A DNA stretch of 64,000 nucleotides, from contig MU839831.1 of the NCBI GenBank assembly GCA_030411725.1, positions 1,612,001-1,676,000 of the forward strand, written 5' to 3'. A program made the translations under genes and the position numbers. This DNA is from Echria macrotheca. Lineage: Eukaryota; Ascomycota; Sordariomycetes; Sordariales; Schizotheciaceae. This document shows positions 11,401 through 20,850 of the stretch, piece by piece; within the stretch, counting starts at the first letter, position 1, and every line of letters begins with the position of its first letter. The notes beneath the pieces are model-generated. The model was given only the letters and a program-made list of their open reading frames with translations. It did no database searches and was not told the origin of the DNA.

Positions 11401-12260
11401 TTTTTTCTGTGTGTTTTCTTTGTTTCGGTGTCGTATGAGATGTGGAATCGGTAGAAATGAGTGTTGCAACACTGAGTTCCCTGCAGTGAGATATAAAAAA
11501 TCTGAGAAAGGAGTGTTTGACGGTGGGGGATATGTGTTGATGAATGAGTGAGTGATAAAGTTTCCAATGAATGTTGTTGTTGTTTGATCTGCTTGTAGAC
11601 CTAAATGAGTGGTGGTAGATTTCGGGAAGGACAGATGGCGAAAGAAGAGTCTCTTTTTTCGTGAAGAATACGGTTGCAAAATCCTTCCTATATACCCATC
11701 TCTTCCGTCAAAAGTCATCCGCACACTTGTTGCCCACCTGAATATTACCACACACCGATATGGGGCGGTGTACTGGTCGTGTGTTGCCCGCCGCTGAAAC
11801 AGGGCTGCCCCGCCGCTGCGGCGTCGCTGCGCGCCGAGTGGTGGTGGGTGTCACGCCCCGGCCGCCGACGGGAGACGGGATGTCACGCTGCCCAACCTGT
11901 GCCGCCATGTCACTTGACCGAGGGGCCGGCTGGCAAAGTCATTTGTGTCTGTCACTCCGGTCTGAATTTCTCTTGTCTTTTCCATTTCTATGATTATTTT
12001 GCCCAATCTGTTAATCTGGCAATGTTGTTACTCTTGGAATATGTCTTGTACCCTAACACGAGGCGTCTATCATAATGCGGTTGCAACGACAAAACAAACA
12101 CATACGACCATAGGTACTGGAGAACTCGGGATCCCGTCTGCTCTCCCCTAGATAAACCAGTAACCGCCAGATCAGTAGTTGGGTCGGTGACGACCAGCGA
12201 ATCCCTGGTGTTGTATGTTTTTTACCCCTTTTTGTCTCACCCCTTCCCCTTCCGGAGTTC
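11401..12260. other. Intergenic
   Basis: Flanking sequence between the small Cys-rich ORF and the methyltransferase-like gene. Short GC-rich frames at about 11760-11990 show no domain. Nothing else supported. Confidence 0.5.
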
Positions 12261-12989
12261 TCAAAAAACCCACGGAATGAACCGTGCCGTCCTCGCGTGC
12301 CACGATTTCCACTCAGTCCCGAATTTCTTCTCCAGCATCCGCTCCTCCTGCAGCACCCGTGTAGACACGCCATACAGCGTGACCGCGACGAGGACAGGCG
12401 TCATGGCCAGCTGAAACGACCTCACCGTCTCGTACCAGTCCGGCTGCACCCAGCAGCTCAGCGCGCCGTCGACCCGATATAGCAGCGCCGAGTTGGCCGC
12501 CATCAGCACCACCATGCCCGTGTAGCTCGGGTGCTGCACGAACCTGTACACGCCCGTCGTAACAAGACGCGACGGCTCGGCTAGTGTAAAGGTAAAGTCT
12601 CGGCCGAGCGTCGCGTAGGGGACTAGTCGCAGCGGGATGGCCACGCACAGGATCAGTGCGAGCGGGATTGCGGTGGCCCGAGACCATGTGATGAGGTCGG
12701 TGTTGAGCTTGCTGACATCGCCGCAGCCGAGGAGCCACTTTGGGAAGAACGGGTAGGTGAGGGCTAGCGCGACGGTATGGGCGGCGAGGAAAAAGACGGG
12801 CGCGGCAATGACCTTGTTGGCGTGGGCTTTGGTTATGCCCCAGCGGTGCAGGAGGTCGCCGGTCTTGAGCGGCGGTTTGGATGTTGCGTAGGGCGGCTTG
12901 GATGCGTAATAGGTGCCGACGGCTGAGACAACTACCGCCGCTGCTAGGGATAGCTGGCTAAGAAACGAGGGCACTGGCGAGAGAGGCAT
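12261..12989 (-). CDS. Isoprenylcysteine carboxyl methyltransferase-like membrane protein
   Basis: Single-exon gene of 242 residues with an ATG start. At least four hydrophobic segments (about 7-27, 60-85, 105-122 and 155-175) indicate an integral ER-type membrane enzyme. The C-terminal half carries the ICMT/phospholipid methyltransferase signature: LGRDF, LVTTGVYRFVQHPSYTG, then EERMLEKKFG, EW and a terminal RFIPWVF. These residues form the SAM and substrate site in this superfamily. True Ste14 orthologues methylate prenylated CaaX proteins. This protein could instead be one of the lineage-expanded fungal relatives with small-molecule substrates, and the sequence does not decide. It has no obvious functional partner beside it. 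Confidence 0.85.
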   Translation of the reverse strand: MPLSPVPSFLSQLSLAAAVVVSAVGTYYASKPPYATSKPPLKTGDLLHRWGITKAHANKVIAAPVFFLAAHTVALALTYPFFPKWLLGCGDVSKLNTDLITWSRATAIPLALILCVAIPLRLVPYATLGRDFTFTLAEPSRLVTTGVYRFVQHPSYTGMVVLMAANSALLYRVDGALSCWVQPDWYETVRSFQLAMTPVLVAVTLYGVSTRVLQEERMLEKKFGTEWKSWHARTARFIPWVF

Positions 12990-13504
12990 GCTGGTTGGTG
13001 TTTAGGGCGATGTGGTGGATGTTGTGGTTGCAGATGGCAAGGCGGTCCAAAGTGGTCGGGTTGTGGCGGAGAAGGAGGCGGGTCACCGTGTTATTAATAG
13101 GAGGAGGAGTTGCAGGAACGGTCTCGTGGCAAAGGTTGGTCGGTAATGCGATTTGCTACATCGGACCGGGCCGGTTCCTTCGATGAGGTCAGAAAACTGG
13201 GGACAGAGGAACAGGGAAGACGCACGCGCTGAGCATATGATGAGTAAACATTCTTCCTTCAGCTGCCGATGTCTCTAGCCTCTCCCAGATTGTTCAGGAC
13301 ATGCCGTGTTCAACGCCATGTAATGTTATAAACACGCCGATTGATAGCATTGCTACACCGCAGGAGTTGTGGAGTGGTCTCGGCCCTAGAAGCAGCAGTC
13401 TGTTTTTATCTCTGAGGTTTCCCCTTGAATGACAAAACATTATGGACCTGGGAGTTGTATAAGTAGGACCTCTTTTCCTTCAAAAGATTGCTATCACCTG
13501 TTCA
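12990..13504. other. Intergenic between diverging elements
   Basis: Upstream flank of the methyltransferase-like gene on one side and of the Gag relic on the other. A TATAAG string at 13458-13463 lies about 45 bp before the Gag-like frame opens. No gene seen. Confidence 0.45.
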
Positions 13505-14621
13505 TTGACTGCAAACAACACTTTCAGTTCACCAATCTCAGCGCCAAGTGGACGGCAGTCCGTTGAATACGTCTCCAACCAGGTTAACATCCTGCGACAT
13601 TTCTCCGCCCGTCGACCCAGCCTCGAAGACGCCAAAGGAACCAGAGCGGAAAAACCAGATCAAGGCCTTGCTCTGAAAATTGCCATTCCGGAGCCTGGCG
13701 TCTTGACTTCCCATCTCGGCCCCAAGACCCCGGACCTCTCAGTCTCAATCCAGATGCCCTCAGACCAGGCAATGGAGGAAAAGATGCAGAGCCTCCAACA
13801 GGAGGTCTCGTCTCTCAGGGAACAGGTTAAATCCCTCCAGCAACTCCAGCAAATTGTTGGATTGTATTGCCTGGGAAAACAGCCAGCAAGTCCCCTGGGA
13901 CGGTATGAAAGTGCAGACAGAAGCCTCGAAGAGAGCTGCTGAGGGTCGTCGGCGCCAGACACAAGAACTCACCGACGCCACAGTTCACGAACAGCCAGAG
14001 AAGACTCAAACAAGTAGTCCCAAGCAAAATACGGCATCCCCGTCCGCCATTTCGGAATTTCGGAAAACACAACTGTGTGTTGGATTCTTCAAGCCCGATC
14101 CAACGGACGTCCACGGGTATCAAGGCATCTACGATGGCGAGGCCTTATGGTTTACGGACGTATACACCTTCTGCGATCATCTCCAGCGCTTGGAGTCAGT
14201 TTTGCGCCCGGGCGAGATCCAACAAGTCCTGGGCGAGTGCTTGCAAGGAGACGCTCGAATTTGGTACAATGCCCGGCCAGGTTTGAAGGCGGAATCGGTT
14301 GGGAATATCATCAAGAACCTGAAGACCAAATTCCGGCCAACGGCGGAGGTGGCAAGCAGGCGACTGGCGAAGGCCACATTTACCTGGAAAGACTCCATCT
14401 ACGCCAGAGACGTAATGGCCTGGGTGCGGATGGTTGCCCGCGATGCAATGATCGGCAGTCCCCCCAACCCAAAGGCTGAATTCTTCGAGTTGGTGTCTTG
14501 TACGTTGTCCGAAATACCTGACGGCGTTACGATGCTCAAGCTTGGACAAACGGTGAGGGAATTTAAAGCTTGCCTTGAAGAAGTGTGGAGGACGGTTGCC
14601 AAGGATATCCGATACCTTTGA
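13505..14621 (+). mobile_element. Retroelement Gag/capsid-like relic, frame broken
   Basis: Two overlapping frames together look like the Gag of a Ty3-type fungal LTR retrotransposon. The first (from 13505) has no ATG until well inside it and contains a coiled coil with Leu/Gln heptads (MEEKMQSLQQEVSSLREQ). The second (about 13860-14621) carries a capsid-like helical domain with FTDVYTFCDHLQRLESVL and ARIWYNA. No splice pair that restores the frame was found between about 13850 and 13920, so I read it as a frameshift. No zinc knuckle, protease, reverse transcriptase, integrase or LTR is visible nearby. It could be an old fragment or, less likely, a domesticated capsid gene with an unrecognised intron. 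Confidence 0.55.
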
Positions 14622-16255
14622 ATAAGGAGTCAACTCGGGAGAAAGGCCGTTTTGATGTCACACTTCCAAACTTGGACATAGCGGGCATAGTGGGCATATC
14701 TAATTCTGTCAGATATCACATCGAATGAGATGTTCCCGGCCGCTACACTTCTGGAATGGTGATTCTTCATGGGCTATTGCAATCTTATATCTTCTGGTTT
14801 GATAGGGGAAAGAACAGTAGTACTGCTGCGCAACAGAGTATCGAAGACGGGGTATGTATGGACTCTGGCAGTTAATTAGGTAGCTGAATACAAGTTAGAA
14901 ATATCAAAATATGGTGGAAGGAAGTCCCGTCATCTACAGATAGTGCATGGAAAAGGCAGAGAAAAGACTGGAAAGCTCAGGATAGAAGCCACGACAGTGG
15001 TAATTGAGGCCTGGCTGAACGTCGGTGGTAAACGATTAGCTCAGACTGTACGCTAGGTCTACAAATGAGCAATGCAATTGCAGATAGCTATGCAGCGCCA
15101 TTGACTCTGCCGAGCTCACTGTGCCGTGTGTCTGACACTTGAATGGGAGAACATACGTCAATACCTATGTATGCATCTCACACCATCCGCATTCCCCAAG
15201 CCTCACCCATTTTCTCCGGCATCAACACTTCCACGTCGACCGCTGAACGGACTACACACCTAGTCACGATCAGCCCTGAGGCCATTGGAATACATCTTTC
15301 ACATTAGGTATCCGTACGTTACCACTGGAGCTCCTAATGATGGTCAGAAAGCAAGTATCAGGACTTCATTATCGCTCACGAGAGTCCTCGCCTCCTTTTG
15401 CGAAGATAGGTTGTATGTAGGTGCCAGGTTAGTGGCCAGTGGAATTTACGATACGCACATATGATTCACCGCAATCTTCGTACTTCGCCCAGCGCTCCAC
15501 GGCGTTCTCGCAACTAGCCACTGCGGCTAACATGTGTGCACCTTGATATTGATGGAACTTGGCCGCCGAATTAGTCATTCGAGCAGCCATCCGCGTAGAG
15601 TCCAGAGCATTAGTAACTTTCTTCCTCATACCTTCCAGGTTGGTCGAGACAAGTTACGCCTACAGGAAGAGACTCCCTAATTCATATGAGAGTGGGACGT
15701 TTGGTGGGTCAAAATTTTTTAGAAACGGTCTGGACATTGCGGATACATGTAGCTGCGTTGGGCATTTGGATCGGGTGTTGGGACTTGGGATGGCTTATAT
15801 GGCAAACATTCACTGTTGATGATACGGGGGGTTACGCTGATCGGAACATGAGATGGCTAAGTAGAAGGCTCTTCCTCGCAGCTCCTTCCTTTTTGATTAC
15901 TTGTTAGTGCGCTGTGAGTTTCATGTCGCAAGAATTTTATTATGGAGCATGCCCTCGTATCACGTCTCTTCAATGTTAGCAACCTTGTTGAAGCCACAAC
16001 AGCACCACCAAGTATGTCTAGACAGATCGGTCTCTGTCTGGCCAATCCTTCACCCGCCATCACGTGTCTGCCGCTCCTTTTTCGCTCCTCACTTCCAGTT
16101 ATTACCCCGCTCTGCACCCAACACTCTTATCAGGCATCCACATTTCGACCGCACTGCGAACTCCAGAGTCACGGCCAAGCCCAAAGCCGTTGGATCACTA
16201 TCTTCACCTCTTAACACTCGATCTCGTCGACAGTCGCCTACCTATACCGCCCACC
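14622..16255. other. Intergenic, no supported gene
   Basis: The sequence is of moderate GC with many stop codons on both strands. A 66-codon minus-strand frame at 15429-15629 lacks neighbours, domain or signal peptide. The last 200 bp are the promoter and 5' leader of the HET gene. Confidence 0.5.
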
Positions 16256-18034
16256 ATGCGGCTGCTCCACACGCGCACTTTGCAGCTGGAGAATTTCCTC
16301 GGCACAGTTCCCCCGTACGCTATACTCTCACATACGTGGGAGAAGGAGGAAGTCACTTTGGAAGACATGAAGCCGGGAGGACGGCCCAAGGAGATGCAAG
16401 GATACCACAAGCTTAAACGAAGCGCAAGACTGGCCCGACATGAAGGCTACGAATACATCTGGATCGACACCTGTTGCATCGACAAGTCTAGCAGCGCCGA
16501 GCTTTCAGAGGCCATCAACTCCATGTTCCAGTGGTACAAGGAATCCGCCATTTGCTATGCCTACCTCGCCGATGTGGCCGACATCAACGACATAGACTCC
16601 CAGGAATCTTGTTTTCGGAAGAGCAGATGGTTCACAAGAGGTTGGACGCTCCAGGAAATGATAGCTCCAAAAGAGGTAGTCTTTCTCGGAAATTCTTGGA
16701 GTCGTCTCGGAACGAGGTTATCCCTCGCGAACACAATCGAGAGCGTTACCAAAGTCCCTGAAACGATCCTCATGGGTAAGCGGTTCGACGGTACCTCCGC
16801 TGCGGCTAGGATGTCATGGGCCTCAGAACGAATCACCACGAGACCGGAAGATATGGCGTATTGCCTGCTGGGTCTGTTTGACGTCAACATGCCTCTACTC
16901 TACGGAGAGGGCCAGGAGAAGGCGTTCATGAGACTTCAGCAGGAGTTCCTCAAAGCTTCCGATGACGAGACTCTTTTCGCCTGGCGAGTGGATTCTGAAG
17001 AAGTGGCTGCGAAGCCTTGCTGGGGCCTACTGGCAGCCTCTCCAAGATACTTCAAACGCGCAAACGAATTACAGGAGCCGCGATCAAAGACCCGTATCGT
17101 CAACCACCCGACCGAGGTAACGAACCGGGGCCTTCGTGTCGAACTTTCACTCGACCCGATGCCCGGCGATGCGTCCGGGTCGATATTTCTGGCTGTTCTT
17201 CAGTGTGCCTATTACGATAATAACTACCGGGAGAGTTTTATCGCCATTGTTCTCCAACGCCTCTCTAGCTTCGAACAACAGTATACCAGGATTGTACCAG
17301 ATATTATCCTCCACGCCGATGTCGGGTTTATCGAGCTCCCTATCAACAGCCTTTCTCCCGTGTCTCGAGAGTGGTATCAAAGATCGGGACTTCTGTACGG
17401 GGATACGGTCCGCGTCCGCGCATCCCACGCCGATCCTCAAGGCCAGCTGATATTCGTCCGCCCTGTCCCAAGAGTGGCTGAACTTGCCGCGGGAATCTAT
17501 TTCTACCCCGAGACTCAACTGAGAGTCGCGGTAGAAGGGACCATCCTGGTCACGGTAAGTTGGCTACAGGAACCCTGGGAGAAGTGGGGAGACCCGGGCA
17601 ACATGGCAAGTTTCTACTACATGGTATACTTTCATCATGCACTCGCGCACCTGGGCATCTTACCACTTGAACTTGCGGTGAAGAATCTTCAGGGACGGAA
17701 AGCGCTGGGGTGCTTGAAGCTTTCTCTTACGAAGACAAATAAAGACGGAGTGCGGGCATGGGAGACATCTACGTATTTGGTTGTGGGCATGGAGGCTATC
17801 CCTCCCAATCCTTTCGGCACGCCAGCTGGCTACACACGACCTTGGTATTCTTTTGCTAATGGTGTGGATGGAAACGCGATAATGAAAAGGTTCACCGATT
17901 CGGACAGCTGTGAACCCACCCCGCTTTTTGCACTTCCGGACTGGCTCTTATTGGAGGCTGAGTTTGGCGTAGGAAAGCGTTTCTCCAGGGTATGCCACAG
18001 GCTGGATTTATTCATTACCAAGCCTTGTGTCTAG
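16256..18034 (+). CDS. HET-domain protein (heterokaryon incompatibility-like)
   Basis: Intron-free gene of 592 residues, starting at the ATG in a CCACCATGC context. The HET domain starts near residue 21. It shows the three conserved blocks: YAILSHTW, then YIWIDTCCID with ELSEAINSMFQWY, then RGWTLQEM at 128-135. Downstream, MAYCLLGLFDVNMPLLYGEG is the segment that usually closes the domain region in this family, and the remaining 300 or so residues have no recognisable repeats. HET proteins trigger or transduce programmed cell death after fusion of genetically different hyphae, but most paralogues have no assigned allele-recognition role. It is transcribed toward the FAD oxidase and lies 3 kb from the NACHT gene. 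Confidence 0.93.
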   Translation: MRLLHTRTLQLENFLGTVPPYAILSHTWEKEEVTLEDMKPGGRPKEMQGYHKLKRSARLARHEGYEYIWIDTCCIDKSSSAELSEAINSMFQWYKESAICYAYLADVADINDIDSQESCFRKSRWFTRGWTLQEMIAPKEVVFLGNSWSRLGTRLSLANTIESVTKVPETILMGKRFDGTSAAARMSWASERITTRPEDMAYCLLGLFDVNMPLLYGEGQEKAFMRLQQEFLKASDDETLFAWRVDSEEVAAKPCWGLLAASPRYFKRANELQEPRSKTRIVNHPTEVTNRGLRVELSLDPMPGDASGSIFLAVLQCAYYDNNYRESFIAIVLQRLSSFEQQYTRIVPDIILHADVGFIELPINSLSPVSREWYQRSGLLYGDTVRVRASHADPQGQLIFVRPVPRVAELAAGIYFYPETQLRVAVEGTILVTVSWLQEPWEKWGDPGNMASFYYMVYFHHALAHLGILPLELAVKNLQGRKALGCLKLSLTKTNKDGVRAWETSTYLVVGMEAIPPNPFGTPAGYTRPWYSFANGVDGNAIMKRFTDSDSCEPTPLFALPDWLLLEAEFGVGKRFSRVCHRLDLFITKPCV

Positions 18035-18135
18035 ATTGGCGGCCACTGGTACGGTACTCGATGGAACAGCATACTTGCTACTTAGTAATACACAAGGTAC
18101 GAAAAGATTCCTGGAACAAAATCCACCTAATTCAC

Positions 18136-19848
18136 CTACAAACCCGCAAGCTTAAACGTCCCCACCACCTTGTCCTGAAAAAAGCCCTCCGGATCAACTT
18201 TCTTCGCCGTCCTCGCCAGAAACTTGCTGTTCTCCCGCCCATATGACCCCAGCGGATTCTGCTCCGGATTCGCATAGTTCACATACCTGAACGGCGTGTC
18301 CTGCCCCGTCGCCTTCGCATAGGCCTCGATCTCATCCGTCGCCGCCCTCAACTTCTCCTTCAAGAGCGCCTGGTACCGAGCCGTCGGCAGAATAATCTCG
18401 GTCTGCAGCACGAGCGAATTCCTCGCCATCTTCTCCAGCCCCAAGATATTCTCCCGACTTCCGTACCCCTTCGGCAGCGGTGTAAGCACAAAGATGACCT
18501 GCACCGCCTCGTCGATCTGCAGCCCCTCGAGGTCCGCAACAAGCGCCCCAAACACGCTGGTGACCTTGGCGGCCATGTCGAGCGTGTTATGGAAGCTGAG
18601 CGTGTACCACACGTTGTACAGCCCCAAGGCCCCGGCAATCTGGCTCGTCAGCGCACTGAGCGGCATCGACCCCCTGAGATCCACCAGCGGCCCCAGCGCC
18701 CCCAAGTCCCGGAACGAAGTCGAGTTCGCATCACCGTCCACATTCGCCGAGATCAACACCACATTCGGCGGCATCCCCGTCCCAGGACTCCACGCCAGTG
18801 ACAAAAACCCCCCCTCCGCCTTCTCCCGCCCATTCCTCTCCACCATCTCCACCAACCTCCCCGCGACCACATCCCTCTGCGCCCAGGGGAACACCACAAT
18901 CCCGCCGTACACATCCCGCGCCTCGAAACTCTTGACATCAAACCTCGTCACAACGCCCAGATTATTCAGCCCGCCCTTGAGCGCCCGAAATAAGTCTTTA
19001 TACCGCCCCTCGGCCGTCGCAACAACGACATCCCCGCCCGCCAGCACTACCTCGTATGCGACGACATTATCCGCACACATCCCCACCTTCCCGGAGTACC
19101 AGCTGAACCCGCCCCCGAGCAGGAGCCCACCCACGCCGACGTGGCCCTCCCTAGCCCCGGGGACCATCACGCCCTGCGCTTCGAGCACCGAGTATACATG
19201 TCCCCAGCGTGCGCCTGCGCCGATTGATACCACGCCACCCCCTGAGATAGACCCAGGAGGAGGAGGAGGAGGAGGAGGACCGGGTTTGTTGTTGTTGTTA
19301 CCTAGGTTAAAAGTGACGGAGTCGAGACCGCCGAGGTCGATAACCACCCCGTCGGCGACGTTATTACTCGCGAGCGAGGGCGCGTGGCCGCCGCTGCGGA
19401 TTGCGATGCTCATGTCCCGTGCGCCGCGGCGGTTGAGGGTTCTGATGGCGAGGGAGACGTGTTGGGTGGTGAGCGGTTTGAGGATGCACGCGGGCTTGAT
19501 GTCTTGGACGTTGGCGGCGTAGTAGGATGTTATGGTTTCTGTGTAGGAGGTTGTGTTGGGGAAGTGGAGGATCGAGGCGAGGTTGGGTTCTTGGAGGAGG
19601 GCTTGGCACTGTGGTAGTGGTGTGTTAGTTGTTTGTTTTGTTTGGTGTCATGATGGATTATTGGGAGGTGGGCTTACGCCGTTCAAGACGGGGCCGGGTG
19701 GCGGCGGGGACGGCGGGGACGGAGGGGCAGCATTTCGACGAGCATCTGGACGGATGGTGTCATGTGGATGGTGGGCTGTCGCGGTTCCTACCAGCCCCAG
19801 GGCCAGCAGCGATGCGGCGACACCGTGAGAGAAGCGTGTTGATACCAT
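18136..19848 (-). CDS. Secreted FAD-linked oxidase (BBE / 6-hydroxynicotine-oxidase type)
   Basis: Exon 1, 19848-19678, encodes a signal peptide (cleavage near residues 25-26, after TATA). After an intron (GTAAGC donor, CACAG acceptor) the frame reopens at 19608. Features of the PCMH-type FAD fold are RSGGHA (His is the usual 8-alpha-histidyl flavin site), VSIGAGARWGHVY and GVGGLLLGGG. A C-terminal BBE motif, FRYVNYANPEQNP, follows. The stretch 19298-19242 would encode Asn- and Pro-rich residues. It begins GTAAC, ends CTCAG and is exactly 57 nt, so it is probably a third-phase intron; splicing gives about 528 residues instead of 547. Substrate unknown. The family oxidises alcohols of sugars, alkaloids or polyketides. 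It diverges from the NACHT gene. Confidence 0.9.
19256..19296. repeat. GGA and TTG trinucleotide microsatellites
   Basis: Seven GGA units (19256-19276) lie next to a TTG repeat (19282-19296). Both fall inside the candidate 57-nt intron of the FAD oxidase. If not spliced they encode poly-Pro and poly-Asn at a point where the FAD fold normally has no insertion. Confidence 0.85.
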
Positions 19849-20850
19849 GGCGCGATGGTCGTTGTTGGCTGGTCACATACGCGTTTGTGGGATCTAGACA
19901 TATCAGAAGACTTGTGACACAGCGCGGAGAGAAATCCAACTATATATCCATGGAGAGGAGAAAATCAATATTGTCCGCCAAGTCGTAACGAGGTGCAGAA
20001 GGAACGAATTTCATTTCGCGAAGGCGGATCTCCGCGTTCTTGTCCATGCCGCGTAGCTACTAGTAGGCTAGTAGCATCTAGACGTTGCATTCGAGCGGGT
20101 CATTGGCAGGCTAGTAGCGCTCGTTCTTGATAAATTCAGGGGTGTTGTCTGCTGCCTGGTAATAGTGAGTATTGGCGAAATGATGCCGATACCATACCGA
20201 ATACCTGGTAACCCACCCCAGAATCCACGGCTCCCATGCTCATACGTACCTACCTAGTCACGTTGATTTTCATCAGCTTTAGTTAGTCCGGATGAGCCCC
20301 GAGATACCTAGCTTGGAAAACTGCGTCCAGCTACTACGGAGCACAGCCTTGTTGGGTAGGGGGAAGTTTTAGAGAACCGAAAAGCACAAAATAGTCTCTC
20401 ATAGCAAAGGCCCAGTTGGACATTAAACACGCAATAACTATTACTACCTATTTAAAACTTTGTAGATGATCTCACTTCGTTTTGTTGGGAATATTTACAT
20501 TTATTACGTCCTTGCAGTAGTGTTGTACAATACAAGTACGTTCGGGATAAGTGGTTCGCCGCGGTGCTGAGTCTGAATTGAGAAACGTTGAAGATCTCAT
20601 GTGACCCGGCCCCTGAGTGGTCGGGACTTGAAGAGATTTCGACCCAATGAACAACGTTACTGCTGATTCCGTCCAATCAGACAACTTTACGCCGTAATCG
20701 GTTGGCGAGTGGCTGTGCGACATCGAGCCCCTCCATCCTCCGTCACCTCTCCTCATCCGGGAGAACAATCAGTTTCTTCCTGCAACTGAAAGATCGGCTA
20801 ACAACACACATACACATCAGCTCCTTCTCATACATGATCGCATAACGACG
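19849..20850. other. Divergent intergenic: FAD oxidase and NACHT promoters
   Basis: About 1 kb between two divergently transcribed genes. TACCTACCTAG-type motifs occur near 20245-20258. I looked for an exon encoding a HeLo, HET or Goodbye-like N-terminus for the NACHT protein and found none. Confidence 0.5.

Noticed and set aside
13584..14633. Minus-strand open frames opposite the Gag-like relic
   Set aside because: The plus-strand peptides show coiled-coil and capsid-like patterns; the minus-strand ones do not.
15429..15629. A 66-codon minus-strand frame
   Set aside because: It reads like plausible protein but has no recognisable family, neighbours or exon partners.
18494..19522. A 342-codon plus-strand frame opposite the FAD oxidase
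   Set aside because: It is antisense to a clear FAD-binding/BBE protein and is rich in Ser, Thr and Pro from GC-biased codons.
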